64,000 bases of DNA, from assembly GCA_005880695.1 (NCBI GenBank), contig VBGR01000061.1, positions 1 to 64,000 of the forward strand, given 5' to 3'. The translations under genes were made by a program, and so were the position numbers. The notes below the pieces were generated by a model that saw nothing but the letters and a program-made list of their open reading frames with translations, ran no database searches and was not told the origin of the DNA. This document shows positions 52,049 through 61,155 of this stretch, one piece after another. Each line of letters opens with the position of its first letter. Position 1 is the stretch's first letter. Source of the stretch: Chloroflexota bacterium. GTDB lineage: Bacteria; Chloroflexota; Dormibacteria; Dormibacterales; Dormibacteraceae.

Positions 52049-52370
52049 GGTAGGAGGTGCAGCTGTAGGCCGAGACCAGCAGTGGCACGTGGTGATGGCG
52101 AGCCTCGGAGACCGCTACGTCGAGCGCTATGCGCGTGAAGAAGTGCTGCTGGCTGCCGAAATAGGCGCCGACATCGAAGACCAGCTGGTACCAGCCGGGG
52201 AAGAGGTCACCCTCCAGCAGGTTGGCGATCCGGCCGTCGTCGCCGGTCGTGCCGGAGCCGACCCGGCGGAGGTCGGAGCCGTCGCGCCGGTAGAGCGTCA
52301 CCGGCACGCCCGCGGCCGGAGCTCCACGCATGGTGTCCAGCACGTGGGTGGAGATTCCGGGTTCAGTCAT
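52038..52370 (-). CDS. 5-hydroxyisourate hydrolase
   Basis: 110-aa transthyretin-like protein: ISTHVLDTMRGAPAAGVPV, HHHVPLLVSAYSCTSYRGS. The ending YRGS is the family signature. It hydrolyses HIU after uricase. It is the first gene of the minus-strand purine operon, divergent from the DUF3830 gene by 14 nt. Confidence 0.95.
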   Translation of the reverse strand: MTEPGISTHVLDTMRGAPAAGVPVTLYRRDGSDLRRVGSGTTGDDGRIANLLEGDLFPGWYQLVFDVGAYFGSQQHFFTRIALDVAVSEARHHHVPLLVSAYSCTSYRGS

Positions 52371-52384
52371 GGAAGATTCTTGGG

Positions 52385-52834
52385 GTGCTCAGGATCACCG
52401 TCGGGTCGCTCACGTTCGAGGCTCGCCTGGAAGAGGCGGCCGCGCCCAAGACCTGCGCGGCGGTCCGCCGGCTCCTGCCATTGCGCTCCAAGATAATCCA
52501 GGCTCGCTGGAGCGGCGAGTCCGGCTGGGTGCCGCTCGGCGATCTCGAGGCGGGCGTCGGGTTCGAGAATCACACCAGCTACCCGGCCCCGGGCGAGCTC
52601 CTGCTCTACCCCGGCGGGCTCTCCGAGACCGAGATCCTCTTTCCTTACGGTCCGACCAGCTTCGGCAGCAAGATGGGCCAGCTGGCGGGCAACCACTTCG
52701 CCACCATCGAGCGGCGGGAGGGGCTCGCAGAGCTGGGGCGGCTGGTGCTCTGGGAGGGTGCCCAGGACTTCTTGCTGGATGAGGCTCCCCCTCCCGGCCT
52801 TCCCCGCGAGGCTGGGGAGGAGCAGCCGTGCTGA
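52385..52834 (+). CDS. DUF3830-family (cyclophilin-like fold) protein
   Basis: 149 aa: FEARLEEAAAPKTCAAVRRLLPL, GLEAGVGFENHTSYPAPGELLLYPGG and GNHFATIERREGLAELG match DUF3830. The fold is cyclophilin-like, but a catalytic role is not established. It is the first gene of the plus-strand allantoin operon and overlaps the next gene by 7 nt, hinting at a role in purine or ureide use. GTG 52385. Confidence 0.82.
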   Translation: MLRITVGSLTFEARLEEAAAPKTCAAVRRLLPLRSKIIQARWSGESGWVPLGDLEAGVGFENHTSYPAPGELLLYPGGLSETEILFPYGPTSFGSKMGQLAGNHFATIERREGLAELGRLVLWEGAQDFLLDEAPPPGLPREAGEEQPC

Positions 52835-54198
52835 TCCGGGGCGGCACCGTCGTGACCGAGGGCGGCGAGCTGGAGGCCGACATCCTGGTGGAGGCCGGCC
52901 GGATCGCGGAGGTGCGCCCCGGCATTGCCGGCGACGGCGCGATCGACGCGACCGGCCTCTACGTGCTGCCTGGCCTGGTCGACCCCCATACGCACTTCGC
53001 GCTCGACACCGGGACCGGCCGCACTGCGGACGACTTCACTACGGGGAGCGCGTCGGCGGCCGCGGGCGGCGTCACCACGTACATCAACTTCGCTATCCAG
53101 CACCAGGGCCAGGGCTTCGAGCAGGCACTGGCCGCGGTCCGGGAGGAAGCCGACGGCCGCACGCACGTCGACTACTCGCTTCACCTGAACATCACGCACC
53201 TGGACCCCGGCTGGGAAGCCGAGCTGGAGCGCGTCGTCGACCGCGGCGTCAGCAGCGCCAAGGTCTACACGACCTACAAGGGCACGGTCTTCTACGTCGA
53301 CGACTTCACGGTCCACCGCCTGATGGAGCGCTCCGGACCGGCCGGCCTGCTGGTCCAGATGCACGCGGAGAACGACGACCTCATCGAGGGCCGCAGGCGC
53401 GAGCTCGCGGCGGCGGGGCTGACCTCTTTCGCCTACCACGCGGCCGCCCGACCCGCAGTCGCCGAATCGGAGGCGGTGAGCCGCGGACTCTTCTTCAGCC
53501 GCGTCACCGGCAGCCCGATCTACTTCGTGCACCTCTCCAACCCTCTCTCCGTCGACCTGGTCAGCGAGGCCCGAGCGCGGGGGCTGGCGGCGGTGGCCGA
53601 GACCTGCCCGCATTTCCTGTGCCTGGACGACAGCGTCTACGGAGGCCGGGACGCCATCCGCTACCTGATGACGCCACCGATCCGGGACGAGGAGATGCAG
53701 GCCGGCATCTGGGCGCGGGTCTCCCGGGGCGAGATCCAGACCGTGGGCAGCGACCACTGCGGCTACTCGCTCGACCAGCGCGGGAGCTCGGTGGACTTCC
53801 GTGAGGTCAGCCCTGGCATCCCCGGCGTGGAGACGACGCTGCCACTCCTCTACACGTTCGGGGTGGACGCCAACCGGATCACCCTCGGCGATCTGGCCAG
53901 GCTCACCTCGACGGCTCCGGCTCGCGTCTTCGGCCTCTACCCGCGCAAGGGCCGCATTGCCCCCGGCGCCGATGCCGACCTGGTGCTCTTCGACCCCGCG
54001 GCGCGAGGGCCGCTGACCGATTCCGAGCTGCACACGGCCGCCGGGTTCTCGCCCTTCAGCGGGCTGGAGCTGCGCGGCCGGGTGCGCACGACCATCTCGC
54101 GGGGCGAGGTCGTCTACGATCGGGGCCGGGTGCTTGGCCTGCCGTCACATGGGCGCTTCCTCGACCGTCTTCCCTTCGATGCCGCGCGTCTCGGCTGA
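52828..54198 (+). CDS. Cyclic amidohydrolase (allantoinase/hydantoinase-like)
   Basis: 456 aa. Zinc motif DPHTHF, the carboxylated-Lys region SAKVYTTYKG, MHAEN, VHLSNP and GSDHCG follow the dihydropyrimidinase/hydantoinase order. Next to uricase, HIU hydrolase and OHCU decarboxylase genes, allantoinase is the likely activity. GTG 52828 follows GGGAGGAG. The next gene overlaps its end by 20 nt. Confidence 0.88.
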   Translation: MLIRGGTVVTEGGELEADILVEAGRIAEVRPGIAGDGAIDATGLYVLPGLVDPHTHFALDTGTGRTADDFTTGSASAAAGGVTTYINFAIQHQGQGFEQALAAVREEADGRTHVDYSLHLNITHLDPGWEAELERVVDRGVSSAKVYTTYKGTVFYVDDFTVHRLMERSGPAGLLVQMHAENDDLIEGRRRELAAAGLTSFAYHAAARPAVAESEAVSRGLFFSRVTGSPIYFVHLSNPLSVDLVSEARARGLAAVAETCPHFLCLDDSVYGGRDAIRYLMTPPIRDEEMQAGIWARVSRGEIQTVGSDHCGYSLDQRGSSVDFREVSPGIPGVETTLPLLYTFGVDANRITLGDLARLTSTAPARVFGLYPRKGRIAPGADADLVLFDPAARGPLTDSELHTAAGFSPFSGLELRGRVRTTISRGEVVYDRGRVLGLPSHGRFLDRLPFDAARLG

Positions 54199-55291
54199 CC
54201 GGCTGCTGGATGACCTGGTCGAGCTGGCCGGCATCGGCGGCCGGCCCGACGGTGGCGTGGACCGCATCGCCGGCTCGGACGCCGACGTGCTGGCGCGCCG
54301 CTGGCTGGTTGAACGGATGGGCGAAGCCGGCCTGGAGGCGGGGCTTGACGAGGTCAACAACGTGTTCGGGCACCCGCCCGGTCGGGGCCCCTGGCTGCTG
54401 CTCGGCTCCCATACGGACACAGTTCCGGCCGGCGGCCGTCTCGACGGTGCCTACGGCGTGCTGGCCGCCCTGGAGGTCGCGCGAACCCTGCCCGGCCGCG
54501 TCGCGGTGGCCAGTTTCCACGACGAGGAGGGCGTCACCGGGCATGGCTTCGCGGGTTCGATGTGGTTCTGCGCGGGCCCCCAGGTAGAGCTCGTCTCCGG
54601 TTACCTCGAGCTCCATGTCGAGCAGGGTCCGCGGCTGGAGGCCGAAGGACTCGAGCTTGGGGTGGTCGGCTCCATAGTCGGCATCGACAGGTACGAGGTC
54701 AGCTTCCGGGGCGCCGCCAACCACGCCGGGACCACGCCTTTTGCCCTGCGCCGGGACGCGGGGCGGGCGGCGGCGCGGGCCATGGCCGGCCTGCGTGAGC
54801 TGGTGCTGGCGATCGATCCCGAGATGGTGGCCAACGTCGGGCAGGTCAGCTTCGAGCCCGGAGCGCCTAACGTCGTGCCGGGCATCGCCACGTTCCAGGT
54901 GGAGATGCGTGCCGCCGTCGACGCGTCGCTGAAGGCTGGCGAGCAAAGGCTCCGGGGTGAGATCGAGCGGATCGCCGCCGAGGAGGGCTGCCAGGCGGAG
55001 GTGAGGTCGGCGACCTCCTGGCCCCCGGTGGCGATGTTCGAGGGCTACGTGGCGGCGCTAAGCCGGGTCTGCGAGCGCAGCGGCCGGCCCTGGCGCCTGC
55101 TGGACAGCGGCGCCGGGCACGACGCCGAGATCCTGGCTTCGCACGTCCCCGCAGGCATGCTTTTCGTTCCGAGCCACGACGGGGTCAGCCACTCGCCGCT
55201 CGAGCGAACCGACGACCGGCTCCTGGTCCAGGGCTGCCAGGCCCTGGCCGACTCGGTCCTGGAGATCCTCGGACCCGAGCCCCCCTCCTGA
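54179..55291 (+). CDS. Allantoate amidohydrolase / N-carbamoyl amino-acid hydrolase family
   Basis: 370-aa M20-type dimetal amidase: GSHTDTVPAGGRLDGAYG, HDEEGVTGHGFAGS, LELHVEQGP, GAANHAGTTPFALRRDA and PSHDGVSHSPLERT are all family motifs. Given its neighbours, allantoate is the likely substrate, with N-carbamoyl-amino-acid hydrolysis as alternative. ATG 54179 is chosen because upstream residues are not conserved. Confidence 0.88.
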   Translation: MPRVSADRLLDDLVELAGIGGRPDGGVDRIAGSDADVLARRWLVERMGEAGLEAGLDEVNNVFGHPPGRGPWLLLGSHTDTVPAGGRLDGAYGVLAALEVARTLPGRVAVASFHDEEGVTGHGFAGSMWFCAGPQVELVSGYLELHVEQGPRLEAEGLELGVVGSIVGIDRYEVSFRGAANHAGTTPFALRRDAGRAAARAMAGLRELVLAIDPEMVANVGQVSFEPGAPNVVPGIATFQVEMRAAVDASLKAGEQRLRGEIERIAAEEGCQAEVRSATSWPPVAMFEGYVAALSRVCERSGRPWRLLDSGAGHDAEILASHVPAGMLFVPSHDGVSHSPLERTDDRLLVQGCQALADSVLEILGPEPPS

Positions 55292-55307
55292 CCTCGCCCC
55301 TCCAGGC

Positions 55308-56126
55308 CTATTTCCCTTGGAAGATGTAGAGGCGCTGGACTTCGAACGCCGCCGCCTGGCTGGAGTCCTCGTTCCGGATCGTGAGTGCGACCAGCCCTTC
55401 GCTCAGCGCCTTGCTCGTGGTGGTCGTGGCCAGGCGCTTCCCGTTCAGGTACGCCACCACCGTCTGGCCGCGCAGGTAGAGCAGCAGCCGGTTGGCCTGG
55501 CCCCGCCGCAGCGCCGCGTTGCCGGTGGCGATGTTGGAGAACTTGCTGTCACCTGTCCCGTAGTGGGCGATCGCGAAGGTCCCGTCGTTCCAGAGCGCCA
55601 GGCTCAAGCAGGCGTCCGTGGCGCAGCGGGCGTCCATGAACACCGTCGCGGCGGACGAGCCCGGCGTGAAGTCGGCGATCACGACCAGGTCCTTGGGTTC
55701 GAGGGCGGTCGAGCGGAGGCCGGACTCGACTCCCTGCATCGAGGCCTGGAGGCGGCAGCCGCCGGCGGAGACGGTGGCCGGCTCCTGGGTCTGGTTCCCG
55801 CTGGAGTCGAAGCTGATCGCCTTGATCTCCGCCGGCAGTGTCGCCAGGCCGCGGCAGTCGATCGACAGCCGGCGGGACCCGAGCGTCACGCCGCAGGCCG
55901 ATTCGCCTTCGCTGACGCGCCCCGCCGGTTCCATCATCGCCTGCGAGCAGCTGGGCGAAACCATCGCGAGGGAGCCGAGGCTGCCAACGCCGCGGGCCGC
56001 GTTTGCCGGGTCGAGGTGGAAGGCGAAAAGCCCGGTCGCGCCGAGCAGGACCGCGGCAAAGACCGGATAAACGATCGCCGCGGCGACCAGCAGCTTCGAG
56101 ATTCCGTGCCCTGTTTCGGCTCCCAC
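55308..56126 (-). CDS. Membrane-anchored protein with LamG/concanavalin-like C-terminus
   Basis: 272 aa. A TM helix at about 12-34 is followed by an extracytoplasmic part with four or more Cys (CSQ, ACGV, CRGL, GGCR). The C-terminal half (FTPGSSAATVFMDARC, ANRLLLYLRGQTVVAYLNGKRLATTTTSK, AFEVQRLYIF) looks like a concanavalin/DUF1080-type beta sandwich. Substrate unknown. Confidence 0.75.
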   Translation of the reverse strand: MGAETGHGISKLLVAAAIVYPVFAAVLLGATGLFAFHLDPANAARGVGSLGSLAMVSPSCSQAMMEPAGRVSEGESACGVTLGSRRLSIDCRGLATLPAEIKAISFDSSGNQTQEPATVSAGGCRLQASMQGVESGLRSTALEPKDLVVIADFTPGSSAATVFMDARCATDACLSLALWNDGTFAIAHYGTGDSKFSNIATGNAALRRGQANRLLLYLRGQTVVAYLNGKRLATTTTSKALSEGLVALTIRNEDSSQAAAFEVQRLYIFQGK

Positions 56127-56175
56127 CTTCGCTCCCGAGCCTCATCTTAAGTTCGGGTAGGCGCGTGCGTCCGTC

Positions 56176-57333
56176 TCACACGGCGCAGCGCTGGCCGACG
56201 TCCACGGCCGTGCTCCGGTTCAGCGCGCCGCTGATGGCGCCCGACACCTCGTCGTCAGAGAGGGCGTAGGCGCGGTCGGGCTGGCTCGTCGAAGCGGCGA
56301 AGACGACGCCCAGGACGTCCCCGTTGAGGTCCACCAGCGGGCCGCCCGAGTTACCCGGCTCGACCTTGGCTCCGATGATGTAGATCTGGCGGTCGACCAG
56401 GTTCTGGTTGTAGATGTCGCGTCCCTCGGCCGTGACCCGGTCGTCCACCACGGCCGGGCCCGTCACCTCGGGTCCGCCGCCCGGGTAGCCGATCGTCGCC
56501 CCCTGCGTTCCGCGCTCGGCCGGGCTCTCCTTGAGCGGCGCCAGCCGGAGGCCTTGCACGTTCAAGATCGCCACGTCGCGGTTCGGGTCGAACCAGATCA
56601 CGGTGGCCGCGAAGGACCCCGTTCCGGTCACGACCTCGGTGTTGCGGGTGCCGGCCACGACGTGGGCGTTGGTCAGGATGTGAGACCCAGCGACCGGGTA
56701 GCCGCTGCCGGTGATGATCCCGCTGCAGCCCACGCCGCGGCTGCGCACCAGCACGGTCTCTTGAGCCGCGTGCTGGACGCCCGGCGTATCGACCGAAGCC
56801 GGCGGCGGGTAGGACCCAACGATCGGCTCCAGGCCGGAGAAGGTGGCCGGGAAGGAAACGCCCGCCAGCACCTGCTCGACGCCGGCCAGGAAGCCGGGCG
56901 GCCGGGGAGCCAGCCGGTCCAGGTAGCGGAGGGCCGTCGAGTTCTGGATGAGGCGGCTGACAGTGGGGCTCGGGCCCCTCGAGAAGCTCAAGCCCAGGAA
57001 CCAGCTGACCGCCAGGACGGCGACCATCGAGAAGGCCGCTCCGGCCAGGCTGTCGAACTCGCTGACCCGGGCGGCGGCCAGGATGTGGAGGCGGATCGGC
57101 TCGCCCAGCCAGTAGCCCAGGCTGGAGCCGGCGCTGCCCAACACGAAAAGCAGGATCACGCCCACGAGCGGCTTTGCGGGCGTGGCCTGGACACCGAGGA
57201 AATCGGCGATCGGCGGCGCCAGGGCGGCCCCCAGGACGACCCCGACCACAAGCCCCATGTACTGCGCGAGGGAGAGCCAGAACCCTCGCTGGTGACCGTT
57301 CCCCGCGGCGATCAGCACCGCGATCACGATCAC
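56176..57333 (-). CDS. MarP-like membrane serine protease (CvpA domain plus trypsin)
   Basis: 385 aa. Four N-terminal helices of the CvpA type, then a periplasmic trypsin-like domain with His (LTNAHVV), Asp (NRDVAIL) and Ser (EPGNSGGPL). This is the layout of mycobacterial MarP (acid-stress protease). The CvpA start pattern GINVIDF lies in frame above GTG 57333; a non-canonical ATA at 57366 would include it, just after a stop. Confidence 0.88.
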   Translation of the reverse strand: MIVIAVLIAAGNGHQRGFWLSLAQYMGLVVGVVLGAALAPPIADFLGVQATPAKPLVGVILLFVLGSAGSSLGYWLGEPIRLHILAAARVSEFDSLAGAAFSMVAVLAVSWFLGLSFSRGPSPTVSRLIQNSTALRYLDRLAPRPPGFLAGVEQVLAGVSFPATFSGLEPIVGSYPPPASVDTPGVQHAAQETVLVRSRGVGCSGIITGSGYPVAGSHILTNAHVVAGTRNTEVVTGTGSFAATVIWFDPNRDVAILNVQGLRLAPLKESPAERGTQGATIGYPGGGPEVTGPAVVDDRVTAEGRDIYNQNLVDRQIYIIGAKVEPGNSGGPLVDLNGDVLGVVFAASTSQPDRAYALSDDEVSGAISGALNRSTAVDVGQRCAV

Positions 57334-57429
57334 GAAGTCGATGACGTTTATGCCATAGAAGCCTATCTAATGAAGGCTCATCGGGGCGCTGCCGCCCCCG
57401 GCCCGAGGGCGGCCATAATTACTCCTCGG

Positions 57430-57726
57430 ATGCTCCTCGACGTCAACACCACGACCAACCTCGATGCCGTGGCGCTGCTGAGCGTCGTCTTCTTCTTCGC
57501 CCTCCTCGGGGTCTTCGCACTCGGGGCCTACGTCGTCTACTGCGATCGCCTCAACCGGCGCAACGAGCTGGCCGCGATGGATGCTGAGGAACACGCCGTG
57601 CCGGCCAAAGAACACCCACCCAGCTCGGAAACCACAGCAACAGCTACAGCGGCGACGCCGCCGGCAGACCGGCCCGTCCGCCCCGCCCGCCGGCCGCGGA
57701 AGCAGCCCGCCGACAAGCGGCAGTAA
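57430..57726 (+). CDS. Small single-TM protein upstream of ctaG
   Basis: 98 aa with one helix (about 12-36) and a Pro/Ala/Thr-rich charged tail ending in RPARRPRKQPADKRQ. It starts 22 nt before the ctaG ribosome site region ends and is co-oriented with ctaG. I do not recognise it; a role near cytochrome oxidase assembly is only positional inference. Confidence 0.65.
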   Translation: MLLDVNTTTNLDAVALLSVVFFFALLGVFALGAYVVYCDRLNRRNELAAMDAEEHAVPAKEHPPSSETTATATAATPPADRPVRPARRPRKQPADKRQ

Positions 57727-57748
57727 GGCCGGGCCGTCCGGAGGAGTT

Positions 57749-58531
57749 GTGCCGGACCTAGCCAGGCTGGCCTGGCCGTTCGACCCCACGGTTTACATCG
57801 GCCTGGCGGCCTTCGCCGTCGCCTACCTGTGGCTGGCGCGCGATCGCAGCCGCCTGCAGAGCGCGTTCTTCGGCCTGGGCGTCCTGGTCGCCTGGTTCGC
57901 CCTGGAGACGCCGGTAGACGCCATCGGCGACTGCTGCCTGCAGAGCGTCCACATGGTGCAGCACATCCTGCTCGGGCTGATCGCGCCGCCGCTCTGGCTG
58001 CTCGGGCTCACGCCGGCCAGCGCCGCCCGCCTGACCCGCCTCCTGCCCGGCCTCCGAACGATCACCGAGCCGCTGCCGGCCCAGGTCATCTTCGCGGTCC
58101 TCATGCTTGGCTGGCACCTGCCCGTGCTCTATGACGCGACTCTCGCCTCCGAGCCGCTCCACATCGTCGAGCACCTCACCTTCATGGCCGGCGGGACGCT
58201 CTTCTGGTGGCCGGTGCTCATCGCCACGTCGACAACTGCCAGGTGGCGGCTGCGGGAGGCCGGCAAGCTCGTCTACCTGGTCGTCGGCACGCTGCCCCAG
58301 GACACCGTATCGCTGATCCTGATCTTTTCTCACCAGCCCTACTACGAGCACTACGTCAGGGCGGCGAGGGCGATCGCGGGCGTCGACCCGCTGACCGACC
58401 AGACGCTGGCGGGCATCGCGCTCATGGCGGCGGGCAAGATCAGCTTCCTGGTCGCGGGCGTGAAGATCTTCTTCGACTGGATGATCCGCGTCCGCGCGGA
58501 GGAGGCCGGGCCCCGACTGGTCGGCGGCTGA
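57749..58531 (+). CDS. ctaG: Cytochrome c oxidase assembly protein CtaG (Caa3_CtaG)
   Basis: 260 aa with about seven helices. It has the caa3-type CtaG pattern: DAIGDCCLQSVHMVQHILLGLIAPPLWLLG, LGWHLPVLYDATL, EHLTFMAGGTLFWWPVL and SHQPYYEHY. GTG 57749 follows GGAGG. It faces the convergent ctaD. Confidence 0.9.
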   Translation: MPDLARLAWPFDPTVYIGLAAFAVAYLWLARDRSRLQSAFFGLGVLVAWFALETPVDAIGDCCLQSVHMVQHILLGLIAPPLWLLGLTPASAARLTRLLPGLRTITEPLPAQVIFAVLMLGWHLPVLYDATLASEPLHIVEHLTFMAGGTLFWWPVLIATSTTARWRLREAGKLVYLVVGTLPQDTVSLILIFSHQPYYEHYVRAARAIAGVDPLTDQTLAGIALMAAGKISFLVAGVKIFFDWMIRVRAEEAGPRLVGG

Positions 58532-58537
58532 GCCGCC

Positions 58538-60235
58538 TTAGTGGGCGGGAGCGGGGGCCGGCGTGGCCGGTGGGGCCGTGCGGGCCGCCAGCTTCATGTC
58601 CTTCCAGGGCTCGCGGCTGTGGACTTCGGGGATCCGCTCGAAGTTGTAGGGCGGAGGCGGCGAGCTGACGCTCCACTCCAGTGAGTTGCCGTCCCAAGGA
58701 TCGGGGCCGGCCAGCTCACCTCGCTTGCGGCTGTAGAGCACGTTGATGACGAAGATCAGCACCGAGGCTGCGATCAGGAACGCCGAGACGGTGATCACGA
58801 AGTTGGTCGCCGCCCAGTCCTGGCGGGCGTAAGTCGCGATCCGCCGCGGCATGCCGTCCAGGCCCAGCGTGTGCATGACCAGGAAGGTGCCGTTGAAGCC
58901 GACGAACAGCGTCCAGAAGTTCCAGTTGCCGAGCCGTTCGTTGAGGATCCGGCCGGTGACTTTCGGGAGCCAGTAATAGAGGCCGGCGAAGATCGTGAAC
59001 ACGCTGCCGCCGAAGAGGACGTAGTGCAGGTGTGCGACGACGTAGTAGGACTGGTGGAGCTGCGTGTCGACCGGCACCGCGGCCAGGTAGATGCCGGTGA
59101 TGCCGCCGATCAAGAAAGTGGCGAGGAACCCGAAGGCGAACTTCATCGGCGTCTTGAACTCGATTGCCCCATCCCACGCTGTGCCCATCCAGTTGAAGAA
59201 CTTCACGCCGGTCGGCACGGCGATCGCCATCGTGAGCGCCATGAAGAGCGTCTCGACGTAGATGTTGAGGCCAACCGTGAACATGTGGTGCGCCCACACG
59301 CCAAGCGACAGGAACACGATCCCGAAGAGCGCGAGAACCATCGACTCGTAGCCGAAGATGGCCTTGCGGCTGAAGACCGGGATGACCTCCGAAATGACCC
59401 CAAAACCGGGCAGGATCATGATGTAAACGGCCGGGTGCGAGTAGAACCAGAAGAGGTGCTGGAAGAGCACCGGCCGGCCCGCCGTCGTGAAGAAGTTGGT
59501 GTGGAACTCGCGGTCGATCAGAAGGAGGATCAGGCCCGCCGCCAGTGATGGCGTGGCGATCAACAAGAGGATCGAGGTTGAGATCGACGCCCATACGAAA
59601 AGGGGCAGCCGCGTGAGCTTCATCCCCGGCGCGCGCAGGGCCAGGATCGTGGTCAGGAAGTTGACCGCGGCCATGATCGAGCTCAGGCCGAGGATGGTGA
59701 TGCTCACGCACCAGAGGTCGATGCCGACGCTCCCGTTGTACTTCAGGTCGGAGAGTGGCGGGTAACCGGTCCAGCCGGCGTTGGCCAGGCTGGGATCGCC
59801 GCTGGCGAAGTTGTTGGGGATGAAAAAGCCCGCGTAGTAGATGAAGATCGAGACCGGGATCAGCCAGTAACCGAGCGCGTTGACGCGCGGGAAGGCGATG
59901 TCGCGCGCGCCCACCATCAGGGGCACGAAGTAGTTCATGACCCCGGTCATCATCGGGATCGTGAAGAAGAAGATCATCGTGGTCCCGTGCGCCGACATCA
60001 GCTGGTTGTAGATCTCGTGGTCGCCGATGAAGGTGTTGTTCGGAACCGAGAGCTGGACGCGCATCAGGAGCGCGAAGATGCCGGCCACGATGAACGACAT
60101 GAAGCCCGTGAACATGTACATCTGCGCGATCAGCTTGTGATCGGTGGTCGTGAGCCAGCTGGTGATCGGGCTCCAGAAGGTGCGGTCGTACTCGGCTGGG
60201 AGAACCGGGGCCGCGGGCTTCGCTACGGTCGCCAT
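58538..60235 (-). CDS. ctaD: Cytochrome c oxidase subunit I, A2-type
   Basis: 565 aa with 12 helices. Haem/CuB ligands in AHGTTMIFF, HPAVY, VWAHHMF and VVAHLHYVLFG are present. The D-channel Glu of HPEVY is Ala, and Tyr-Ser precedes it (FYSHPAVY), which is the A2 subtype signature seen in Rhodothermus caa3. It is the terminal oxidase core, next to ctaC in the same direction (23 nt). Confidence 0.96.
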   Translation of the reverse strand: MATVAKPAAPVLPAEYDRTFWSPITSWLTTTDHKLIAQMYMFTGFMSFIVAGIFALLMRVQLSVPNNTFIGDHEIYNQLMSAHGTTMIFFFTIPMMTGVMNYFVPLMVGARDIAFPRVNALGYWLIPVSIFIYYAGFFIPNNFASGDPSLANAGWTGYPPLSDLKYNGSVGIDLWCVSITILGLSSIMAAVNFLTTILALRAPGMKLTRLPLFVWASISTSILLLIATPSLAAGLILLLIDREFHTNFFTTAGRPVLFQHLFWFYSHPAVYIMILPGFGVISEVIPVFSRKAIFGYESMVLALFGIVFLSLGVWAHHMFTVGLNIYVETLFMALTMAIAVPTGVKFFNWMGTAWDGAIEFKTPMKFAFGFLATFLIGGITGIYLAAVPVDTQLHQSYYVVAHLHYVLFGGSVFTIFAGLYYWLPKVTGRILNERLGNWNFWTLFVGFNGTFLVMHTLGLDGMPRRIATYARQDWAATNFVITVSAFLIAASVLIFVINVLYSRKRGELAGPDPWDGNSLEWSVSSPPPPYNFERIPEVHSREPWKDMKLAARTAPPATPAPAPAH

Positions 60236-60258
60236 TTCAACTCTGGCCTCACTCTACC

Positions 60259-61089
60259 TCAGGGTCCTTTCGGTGACGGACTGGCCTTCGGCGAGGGCTG
60301 GCGGGACGCCGCCTGCTGCTTCGCCACCCAGGCCTGAAAGTCCGATTGGGGCATGGCTTCGACGTCGATCTGCATCCCGAAGTGGCCGACGCCGCAGAGC
60401 TCCGCGCACTCGCCGTGCCACTTGCAGCCCGTTTGGGTGTGGTCGCCGCTGCCGCCGCCGCAGTCCGAAAGCTTGCTGGAGCTGATCTTGAGCCAGCTGA
60501 AGTTCTGGTAGCCGGGCACGGCGTCGGTTTTCCCGCTGATGGCCGGGACCCACCAGGAGTGGATCACGTCAGTCGACTCGAAGGTCAGCCGGACGAAGGT
60601 GTCCGTGGGCACGACCATGGTGTCGCGAGCTCGCAGGCCGCCGTTGTCCGGGTAGTCGTAGAACCAGGTGAACTGGGTGCCCGTGACCGTGATGTTCATC
60701 TGGGTCTCGGCGTCGGTGGGCTTCTGGAAGTCCTGCTGGAGCTCGAGGAAGGAGAGCGTGGCGATCAGCGCCACGATGAGGGTCGGCGCCATGAACCAGG
60801 CGATCTCCAGCGGCACGTTGCCGTGCACCGGCTTCCCCACGTGGTCCGGGCCGCGGCGCCGGAACCTGAAGATGATGTAGAGGAGGCCGATCTCAACCCC
60901 CAGGAAGACGATGACCGCCGGGATGGTGATCCACTGGTAGAGCTGGTAGATCCGCTCACCGTTCGGCGAGACCGGGTTCGGGAAGATCCAGCTGGTCCCG
61001 CCGGCCGCGAACACCGGTTGGGCGGCGGCCAGCGCGGCGGGAAGCGCGATCCAGGCGGCCAGGATGACGTGGCGGAGGCTGAAACGCAT
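60259..61089 (-). CDS. ctaC: Cytochrome c oxidase subunit II with a Cys-bearing insertion
   Basis: 276 aa: signal/TM helix, second TM helix, then the CuA domain with WWVPAI, GECAELCGVGHFGM. An extra stretch before GEC contains DCGGGSGDHTQTGC, giving two Cys not needed for CuA. No fused cytochrome c domain is seen. It precedes ctaD in the operon. Confidence 0.94.
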   Translation of the reverse strand: MRFSLRHVILAAWIALPAALAAAQPVFAAGGTSWIFPNPVSPNGERIYQLYQWITIPAVIVFLGVEIGLLYIIFRFRRRGPDHVGKPVHGNVPLEIAWFMAPTLIVALIATLSFLELQQDFQKPTDAETQMNITVTGTQFTWFYDYPDNGGLRARDTMVVPTDTFVRLTFESTDVIHSWWVPAISGKTDAVPGYQNFSWLKISSSKLSDCGGGSGDHTQTGCKWHGECAELCGVGHFGMQIDVEAMPQSDFQAWVAKQQAASRQPSPKASPSPKGP

Positions 61090-61155
61090 CCAGGCAGCAA
61101 TTTTAGAAGGGCGGGTTGAAGTCCGTCGCCGGCCCAGCCGAGGCCAGGATGGGCC

